Notes under the pieces: model-generated
Told to the model about the DNA's origin: nothing
Database searches by the model: none
What the model saw: the letters and a program-made list of their open reading frames with translations, nothing else
DNA from: JAGOPY01 sp964619555
GTDB taxonomy: Bacteria; Bacteroidota; Bacteroidia; Bacteroidales; JAGOPY01
Direction of reading: 5' to 3'
NCBI GenBank assembly: GCA_964619555.1
Contig: CAZUDV010000006.1
Span: 124,001-188,000, forward strand
Length of the DNA: 64,000 nt
Shown here: one piece after another, positions 58,405-64,000 of the stretch
Position numbering within the stretch: position 1 is the first letter of the stretch
Layout of the letters: the number at the start of each line of letters is the position of its first letter
Made by a program: the position numbers and the translations under genes

Positions 58405-61350
58405 ATGACAGAAGAGTTAAAACCATACAGGTTAAAGAAAGCCGCTACCGAGCTTAATGTAGGAATTTCCACAATCGTGGAATTTCTGCATAAGAAAGGT
58501 ATTGTGATCGAGGAAAATCCGAATACCAAGATCACGCAGGATATCTTTGCCATGCTGGTTAAGGAATATCAGTCCGATAAAGCCGCAAAGGATGAAGCGA
58601 TGAAGATCGGGCTTTCTTTTGTCAAACACGAGTCGATCGTACTGGATGAAAAAGGGGCAAAAGCACGGCAGGCTGAACCGGAAACTGAACCAGAAGAACT
58701 CTTTATCAAGAGTTCAACGGTTACTTATGACGATTCCGTTATTCCAAAAGAAAAGAAATCGACCAGGAAAACAGAGGAAGAAAAACCTGAAGAAGTAAAA
58801 CCTGTCCCGGCTCCCTCCAAACCAAAACCTGCTGAGCCTGAAAAAGACCGGGAGGTCGTCCCGAAAGCGAAAACGGAACCGAAACCCGCCGAAGAGCCGA
58901 AGATCCCTGCCGAAAAAGAACCGGTTGCGGCAGAAGAAGATGAAAAGACAGAGTCTTCCCTGAAAGTGCTGGGAAAAATAGACCTCGACAGCCTGAACCA
59001 GAAAACCCGCCCTGCCAAGAAATCCAGGGAGGAAAAGAAGGCGGAAGCAGCGAAAAAGGCAACCGAGAAACAAGAAAAGACCCTGGAGAAAGAAAAACCT
59101 GCTGAAAAAGCTGAGAAAATGACCGAACCACCGGCAGAGATCAAAGAACCGGTCGTTGAACAGCCCAAACCCCAGGAACAAAAACCTGTAAGGGATGCGA
59201 ATTTCATTCCGACCCGCTTTGAGAAACTCGACGGACCAAAGATCCTGGGTAAAATTGAAGTCCCTGAACCTGCCAAGAGCGTGAAGCCGGTAGCATCGTC
59301 AACCGATGAGAAACTTCAGCTGAAGAAGAAAAAACGGAAGCGTATCCGCCAGGAAAAACTCGAAGACCAGCCGGAACAAAAGGAAGCCAAGGAACGCCAG
59401 AAGCCGAGGTCCAGGAAAAAGGAACATTACAAGCCTGAACCTTCGGAAGAGGAAATCCAGAAACAGATCAAGGAAACCCTTGCGAGACTTGCTCCCACGG
59501 GTAAATCCAAAACTTCCAAATACCGCAGGCAAAAGCGCGAAAGCATCCGCGAAGAGATAGAAATTGAACGCCAGAAGGCCGAAGAGGAAAAGAAAATACT
59601 CAAGGTCACTGAATTCGTTACGGTCAATGAAATGGCCAATATGATGAATGTCCCGGTGATCGAGATCATTTCTACCTTTATGCAGTTGGGGATGTTCGTG
59701 AATATAAACCAGCGACTGAATGCGGAAAGCCTAGCCCTGGTGGCGGAGGAATTTGGCTATAAAGTCGAATTCGTCAGCGTAGAAGTGCAGGAAGCCATTG
59801 AACAGGCACAGGAAGAAACCGATCCGGAGGATAAGCTTTCTGAACGGCCGCCCATTGTGACCGTTATGGGGCACGTTGACCACGGGAAGACCAAACTTCT
59901 GGACTTTATCAGGAACACCAATGTGGTAGCCGGGGAAGCCGGTGGTATTACACAGCATATTGGCGCTTACGAAGTCCAGCTTGAGAACCGAAAAAAGATA
60001 ACCTTCCTCGATACGCCGGGCCATGAAGCTTTTACGGCCATGCGTGCCAGGGGGGCCATGGTGACAGACGTTGCCATTATCGTTATTGCAGCCGATGATG
60101 ATGTCATGCCGCAAACAGTGGAAGCTATCAATCACGCCCAGGCTGCCAACGTCCCTATCGTTTTTGCCATCAATAAAGTCGATAAACCTACGGCCAATCC
60201 TGAAAAGATCAAGGAACAACTGGCCAAGATGAATATATTGGTGGAAGACTGGGGCGGAAAATATCAATCCCAGGAAATATCTGCCAAGCAGGGACTCAAC
60301 GTGGGCCTGCTGCTGGATAAGGTATTGCTGGAAGCTGAAATGCTGGAGCTGAAAGCCAATCCGGGCAGACTGGCCTATGGGGCTGTACTGGAATCCTCCC
60401 TTGACAAGGGCCGTGGATATGTGGCCAAGGTGCTGGTACAGAACGGCAGTCTGCGCATCGGTGACATAGTACTTGCCGGAGCTCATTTCGGCAAGGTCAA
60501 AGCCATGTATAACGAGCGAAACCTCAGGATCGACGTTGCCGGGCCCAGCACGCCCGTGCTCCTGCTGGGGCTCGATGGTGCACCCCAGGCCGGGGATAAA
60601 TTCAACGTCATGAGGGATGAGCGTGAGGCCAAGGCCATCGCCAACAAAAGGATCCAGTTGCAGCGCGAACAGGGGATCCGCTCCCAGAAACATATCACTC
60701 TCGATGAAATTGGCCGTCGAATCGCAATCGGTGATTTCAAGGAATTAAACCTTATTGTGAAAGGCGATGTCGATGGTTCGGTAGAGGCTCTGTCAGATTC
60801 TCTCCTGAAGCAGTCCACCAATGAGGTGCAGGTTAACGTCATCCACAAATCTGTTGGCCAGGTAACTGAATCAGACGTTTTGCTGGCCTCTGCATCCAAT
60901 GCCATTATAGTCGGTTTCCAGGTAAGGCCATCGCTCGGCGCACGTAAACTGGCCGAAAAAGAACAGATTGAAATCAGGACTTACTCCATCATTTACCAGG
61001 CAATCGAAGAGATCAAGGCTGCTATAGAAGGCATGCTTTCTCCCGATATTGAAGAACGTATTACCTCCAATATTGAAATCAGGGAGGTCTTTAAAATTTC
61101 CAAAGTCGGTACTGTTGCCGGATGTTATGTTCTGGACGGTAAAATCGGCAGAAATACCCGGATCAGGGTCATCCGCGACGGGATTGTGGTTTATACCGGT
61201 AAACTGGGGTCACTCAAACGGTTTAAGGAAGATGTGAAAGAGGTAGCAGCCGGATTTGAATGTGGGCTGAACATCGAGAATTTCAACGATATCAAGGTTG
61301 GTGATATCATCGAAGGATTCGAGGAAGTAGAAGTAAAGCGGAAGCTTTAG
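58405..61350 (+). CDS. infB: translation initiation factor IF-2
   Basis: 981 residues. N-terminal IF2_N segment (about 5-55, YRLKKAATELNVGISTIVEFL), a long Lys/Glu/Pro-rich linker (about 90-400), a second IF2_N-like segment (about 400-450), then the GTPase domain with GHVDHGKT (about 489-496), DTPGHEAFTAMRARG and NKVDKP, and domains II-IV. IF-2 brings initiator tRNA to the 30S subunit. The charged linker creates long misleading open frames on the opposite strand. Its stop codon overlaps that of purA. Confidence 0.96.
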   Translation: MTEELKPYRLKKAATELNVGISTIVEFLHKKGIVIEENPNTKITQDIFAMLVKEYQSDKAAKDEAMKIGLSFVKHESIVLDEKGAKARQAEPETEPEELFIKSSTVTYDDSVIPKEKKSTRKTEEEKPEEVKPVPAPSKPKPAEPEKDREVVPKAKTEPKPAEEPKIPAEKEPVAAEEDEKTESSLKVLGKIDLDSLNQKTRPAKKSREEKKAEAAKKATEKQEKTLEKEKPAEKAEKMTEPPAEIKEPVVEQPKPQEQKPVRDANFIPTRFEKLDGPKILGKIEVPEPAKSVKPVASSTDEKLQLKKKKRKRIRQEKLEDQPEQKEAKERQKPRSRKKEHYKPEPSEEEIQKQIKETLARLAPTGKSKTSKYRRQKRESIREEIEIERQKAEEEKKILKVTEFVTVNEMANMMNVPVIEIISTFMQLGMFVNINQRLNAESLALVAEEFGYKVEFVSVEVQEAIEQAQEETDPEDKLSERPPIVTVMGHVDHGKTKLLDFIRNTNVVAGEAGGITQHIGAYEVQLENRKKITFLDTPGHEAFTAMRARGAMVTDVAIIVIAADDDVMPQTVEAINHAQAANVPIVFAINKVDKPTANPEKIKEQLAKMNILVEDWGGKYQSQEISAKQGLNVGLLLDKVLLEAEMLELKANPGRLAYGAVLESSLDKGRGYVAKVLVQNGSLRIGDIVLAGAHFGKVKAMYNERNLRIDVAGPSTPVLLLGLDGAPQAGDKFNVMRDEREAKAIANKRIQLQREQGIRSQKHITLDEIGRRIAIGDFKELNLIVKGDVDGSVEALSDSLLKQSTNEVQVNVIHKSVGQVTESDVLLASASNAIIVGFQVRPSLGARKLAEKEQIEIRTYSIIYQAIEEIKAAIEGMLSPDIEERITSNIEIREVFKISKVGTVAGCYVLDGKIGRNTRIRVIRDGIVVYTGKLGSLKRFKEDVKEVAAGFECGLNIENFNDIKVGDIIEGFEEVEVKRKL

Positions 61351-62639
61351 AACAGAAGCGTTTGCTCCCGGTCCGGTCCGTATGACAGACCCAGGAAGGG
61401 GACACCGGTTTTTTCACCTATAAAATCCAGGTAATTTTTCAATGCCGGAGGCATGGCATCGTAGCCACCTTTCAGGTTCCCCAGAGAGGTACCCCAACCC
61501 TGCAAATCATCGTAAACCGGGTCTGTCGACTGCATCAGGAAGTCATAGGGCACCCTGTCATCCCTTTTATTTCCGGATAAATAACCCGTTGCAATCCGGA
61601 TCGTACCGAAATCGTTCAGCACATCGGTCTTCATCATAAAAAGGCTGGTTACCCCGTTGATCATGACCGAATATTTCAAAGCTACCAGGTCCAGCCAACC
61701 GCAACGTCGTGGTCTTCCTGTTGTCGAGCCGTATTCCCTCCCCTGCTGCCGTAGCTGGTCTCCGGTTTCCCCCTCGAGTTCGGTGGGAAAAGGACCACTG
61801 CCGACCCTGGTGCAATAAGCTTTGAAAACGCCTATCACTTCACCGATCTGACCGGGATTGACCCCCAGGCCGGTGCAGACACCACCGATCGATGTGTTGG
61901 AGGAAGTGACAAAAGGGTATGAACCGAAATCCACATCCAGCATAGTGCCCTGGGCCCCTTCCGCCAGCACTTTCTTACCCGATGCCAGCCCTTCGTGTAT
62001 AAAGTAATCCGAATCGACCAGGTTGAGGCGGCGCATGAAACCGATCGCGTCAAGCCAGGCTTGTTCGTATTCTACCAGGATCATCCCGTCAATCGGGTGT
62101 TCCGAATATTCAAATCCATAGAAACGAAGCAATTTCAGATGCTTATCCCTCATATTCCGATAGACGGCTTCGAAATTACTCCTGAGAATATCGCCTACCC
62201 TGAGGCCATTCCGTGCGGTCTTATCGGTGTAAGTGGGTCCTATGCCTTTCAGGGTCGACCCGATCTTAGATGCCCCGAGCGCTTTTTCATGCGCGGCATC
62301 CAGCAGGCGATGGGTCGGGAGGATCAGGTGTGCCCGTTTGGAGACAAAAAGGTTTGAGGTAGTGTCCACACCGTGCGACGCCAGGTTTTCAATCTCTTTT
62401 CTGAATATGAAAGGATCCAGGATCACGCCATTCCCGACCAGGTTTATTTTTTCGGGATAGAAAATCCCGGAAGGGATCGTGTGAAGGATGAATTTCTGAT
62501 TTTTAAACTCAATCGTGTGGCCGGCATTGGGACCGCCCTGAAAACGTGCAACAATATCATAACGGGGAGTAAGGACATCCACAATTTTCCCCTTGCCCTC
62601 ATCTCCCCACTGAAGGCCGAGGATTACATCTACTTTCAT
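61347..62639 (-). CDS. purA: adenylosuccinate synthetase
   Basis: 430 residues. Joins IMP and aspartate with GTP to adenylosuccinate, the first committed step to AMP. The P-loop-like QWGDEGKGK (about 10-18), GPNAGHT, GIGPTYTDKTARNG and TTGRPRRCGW are all conserved. It converges with infB: the two stop codons share bases 61348-61349, a four-base tail-to-tail overlap. Upstream, the Fur-family gene ends 20 bases before it, so the two may be cotranscribed. Confidence 0.96.
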   Translation of the reverse strand: MKVDVILGLQWGDEGKGKIVDVLTPRYDIVARFQGGPNAGHTIEFKNQKFILHTIPSGIFYPEKINLVGNGVILDPFIFRKEIENLASHGVDTTSNLFVSKRAHLILPTHRLLDAAHEKALGASKIGSTLKGIGPTYTDKTARNGLRVGDILRSNFEAVYRNMRDKHLKLLRFYGFEYSEHPIDGMILVEYEQAWLDAIGFMRRLNLVDSDYFIHEGLASGKKVLAEGAQGTMLDVDFGSYPFVTSSNTSIGGVCTGLGVNPGQIGEVIGVFKAYCTRVGSGPFPTELEGETGDQLRQQGREYGSTTGRPRRCGWLDLVALKYSVMINGVTSLFMMKTDVLNDFGTIRIATGYLSGNKRDDRVPYDFLMQSTDPVYDDLQGWGTSLGNLKGGYDAMPPALKNYLDFIGEKTGVPFLGLSYGPDREQTLLF

Positions 62640-62659
62640 TTTAATGGTCTGGTATAAAT

Positions 62660-63133
62660 CTAGTTAACGTGGGATGGCTCTTTCTGGTCTTCCAGGCAGT
62701 GACCATAGAAGGTCAGTGAATGATGTGATACTTTAACTTTCAGAACTTCCTCCACATATCTCCTGATGTCTTCCACTCTTGGATCGGAGAATTCCATGAC
62801 TTTTCCTGTGTCAACGCATATGAAATGATCATGCTTTTTGAACTTGTAGGAACGTTCAAACTGCGCACAATTATTTCCAAACTGATGTTTGGTGACCAGA
62901 TTGCAATCCAGAAGCAATTCAATGGTATTGTAAAGTGTTGCCCTGCTAACCCTGTATTTATTGTTCTTCATGCGGATATAAAGGGTTTCGATGTCAAAAT
63001 GCCCGTCTGTGTTGTAAATCTCTTTCAGGATGGTGAACCGCTCCGGTGTCTTTCGGTGGCCCCGTTGTTCGAGATATTCGGTAAACAACTTCTTTACAGT
63101 TTCAAAAGCATCAGTCTGTTCTCTGTCTTTCAT
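62660..63133 (-). CDS. Fur-family transcriptional regulator
   Basis: 157 residues. Winged-helix DNA-binding domain (about 18-95: RGHRKTPERFTILKEIY, VSRATLYNTIELLL) and the C-terminal metal-binding dimerisation domain (KHDHFICVDTGKVMEF, KVSHHSLTFYGHCLE). Histidines of the regulatory metal site are present (KHDHF, SHHSL). The structural zinc site is incomplete: the first CxxC is CVDT and the second is reduced to GHC. Whether it is Fur, PerR or another type cannot be told. An AT-rich stretch upstream (about 63150-63215) could hold an operator. The position next to purA and RelA/SpoT gives no target. Confidence 0.9.
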   Translation of the reverse strand: MKDREQTDAFETVKKLFTEYLEQRGHRKTPERFTILKEIYNTDGHFDIETLYIRMKNNKYRVSRATLYNTIELLLDCNLVTKHQFGNNCAQFERSYKFKKHDHFICVDTGKVMEFSDPRVEDIRRYVEEVLKVKVSHHSLTFYGHCLEDQKEPSHVN

Positions 63134-63243
63134 CTAATCCATTTTAGAAAACCGCATAAAATTAAATAAAATCTTTATTATAATTTGGTATAAATAAAAA
63201 TAATTTTTCGGTTTGCTAAAACCAGTGGAGTTTCAAATTCAGC

Positions 63244-64000
63244 TTATTCTTTAAACCGGTCGATCCGGGAAACTTTGATCACCTCCTTGACTTTCATCAG
63301 GTTTTCGATGACCTTGTTCAGGGCTTCGGTATCATTGACATAAAGCATGACACTGCCCTCCGTCATCCCTTCGCTGGTATCGAGATGAAATGAACGGATA
63401 TTAATATTGTGTTTTTCCGTGATGATTTCCGTTATTTTCCGGATGAATCCCTTCTTGTCCACTCCCTGGATCTTTATACCTGTCAGGAACCCGATCGATT
63501 CCTTATTCTTCCATTTGGCTTTGATGATCCTTTTGCCGTATTTGGACATCAGGTCGATGGCTTCGCGGCAATTGGTGCGGTGGATATCGATAGATCCCTG
63601 TTCATTCATAAAACCGACCACATCATCTCCCGGGATCGGGCTGCAACACCTGGCCACCGCATATTTGATCTGGGTGATATCGTCGCCGAGAAGCAGGGAT
63701 TCAGGCTTATCGCGCAACTTCTCGACTATCGTCTCGGATAGACTTTGGTTGTTGGCCGGTTTGGACCGTATGAACGGCCTGCTCAGGTAGCTGAACAGGT
63801 TTCGTTTCTCACCTTCCTGAGTGAATAACTTCACTTCTGGCGCCCCGATATCTCCATTGGAGACCATCTTGAACAAATCTTCGGCGGTCGTGATCTTGTG
63901 AAATTCCATGAATTTCTGGAGGGTATCCTTATCGTCGGAAAGGTTATTTTGATGCAACAGCAGACCGAGTTTTTCCTTCCCGATCAGTTGTTGCTTTTTG
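63244..64000 (-). CDS. RelA/SpoT family (p)ppGpp enzyme, 3' part
   Basis: About 251 C-terminal residues; the frame stays open to the window edge. Visible are the end of a helical linker, the conserved-cysteine/RIS region (YAVARCCSPIPGDDVVGF and DIHRTNC) and the C-terminal ACT domain (KGFIRKITEIITEKHNINIRS split by Val/Ile strands, ending VIKVSRID). The catalytic hydrolase and synthetase domains lie outside. Full-length proteins make or degrade the stringent-response alarmone and sense ribosome status through this regulatory half. No stop or frameshift is seen. Confidence 0.94.
   Translation of the reverse strand, partial: KKQQLIGKEKLGLLLHQNNLSDDKDTLQKFMEFHKITTAEDLFKMVSNGDIGAPEVKLFTQEGEKRNLFSYLSRPFIRSKPANNQSLSETIVEKLRDKPESLLLGDDITQIKYAVARCCSPIPGDDVVGFMNEQGSIDIHRTNCREAIDLMSKYGKRIIKAKWKNKESIGFLTGIKIQGVDKKGFIRKITEIITEKHNINIRSFHLDTSEGMTEGSVMLYVNDTEALNKVIENLMKVKEVIKVSRIDRFKE

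Noticed and set aside
58714..59276. Long open frames on the minus strand opposite the infB linker (58725-59276, 58714-59181, 58739-59131)
   Set aside because: They mirror the Lys/Glu/Pro-rich repeats of IF-2 and translate to Phe/Ser/Leu-rich low-complexity proteins. No promoter or family match; antisense shadows.
1..64000. A defence island, prophage or integrative element
   Set aside because: No integrase, transposase, restriction, toxin-antitoxin or phage structural gene is recognisable, and genes are almost all conserved housekeeping or envelope functions.

Overview
The window is a 64 kb piece of chromosome from a member of the Bacteroidota, probably class Bacteroidia (a Bacteroidales-like lineage; the order is inference). 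The evidence is: two proteins with type IX secretion (T9SS) C-terminal sorting domains, a GldB lipoprotein, a HU-CCDC81/SPOR protein, DUF2723 and DUF6089 proteins, paired OmpH/Skp proteins beside BamA, and many genes preceded by the Bacteroidota -7 promoter box TAnnTTTG. Shine-Dalgarno sequences are largely absent. Base composition looks uniform, and I see no phage, insertion sequence, CRISPR array, plasmid gene or integrase.

Layout. 1-7.1 kb (+): 3' part of tgt, an LptF/LptG-type permease, a GH3-family acyl-adenylating enzyme, a deoxynucleoside kinase, kdsB, a HU/SPOR envelope protein, trmB and an alkyltransferase-like DNA repair protein. 7.2-8.6 kb (+): an Mrp-type Fe-S carrier ATPase and a NifU-domain scaffold. 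8.6-10.9 kb (-): nadE and an outer-membrane barrel. 11-17 kb (+): a second barrel, gldB, a YifB/ComM-type AAA ATPase and a large OmpA-TPR protein with two promoters. 17.1-19.3 kb (-): gap, folK and a second deoxynucleoside kinase. 19.4-27.6 kb: two T9SS cargo proteins, an M20 peptidase and a DsbD-type thiol transporter. 27.8-29.1 kb: tilS, flanked by a 20-bp perfect inverted repeat.

29.4-36.9 kb is a central-carbon block. It holds a two-subunit 2-oxoacid:ferredoxin oxidoreductase (korA-korB, -), then a 55-residue ferredoxin and the 2-oxoglutarate dehydrogenase E1 and E2 genes (+). This offers two alternative routes from 2-oxoglutarate to succinyl-CoA. nadB, a gamma-carbonic anhydrase and a DUF302 protein follow. 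39.6-49.3 kb (-) is an envelope-biogenesis cluster: rsgA, a CBS protein, a BamA-like barrel, nadK, a DUF6089 protein, uppS, bamA and two ompH genes, closed by a strong terminator. 49.4-56.3 kb: a PrsW-like membrane protein, dprA, a glycosyltransferase, lgt and a DUF2723 membrane protein. 56.5-61.3 kb (+): tRNA-Gln(TTG), rimP, nusA and infB. 61.3-64 kb (-): purA, a Fur-family regulator and the 3' part of a RelA/SpoT gene.

Most of this is conserved housekeeping and envelope biology. I did not find a convincing undescribed multi-gene system. The points most worth a second look are the Kor/ferredoxin/Suc arrangement, intergenic repeats (around tilS and between odhB and nadB), several enzymes lacking signature residues (Tgt zinc site, PrsW glutamates, ATL cysteine, Fur CxxC pairs, E2 binding domain), and small palindromes at promoters. 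No stretch longer than 300 bases lacks a gene. The largest gaps (14260-14482, 29110-29358, 32246-32449, 56275-56491) are described below.
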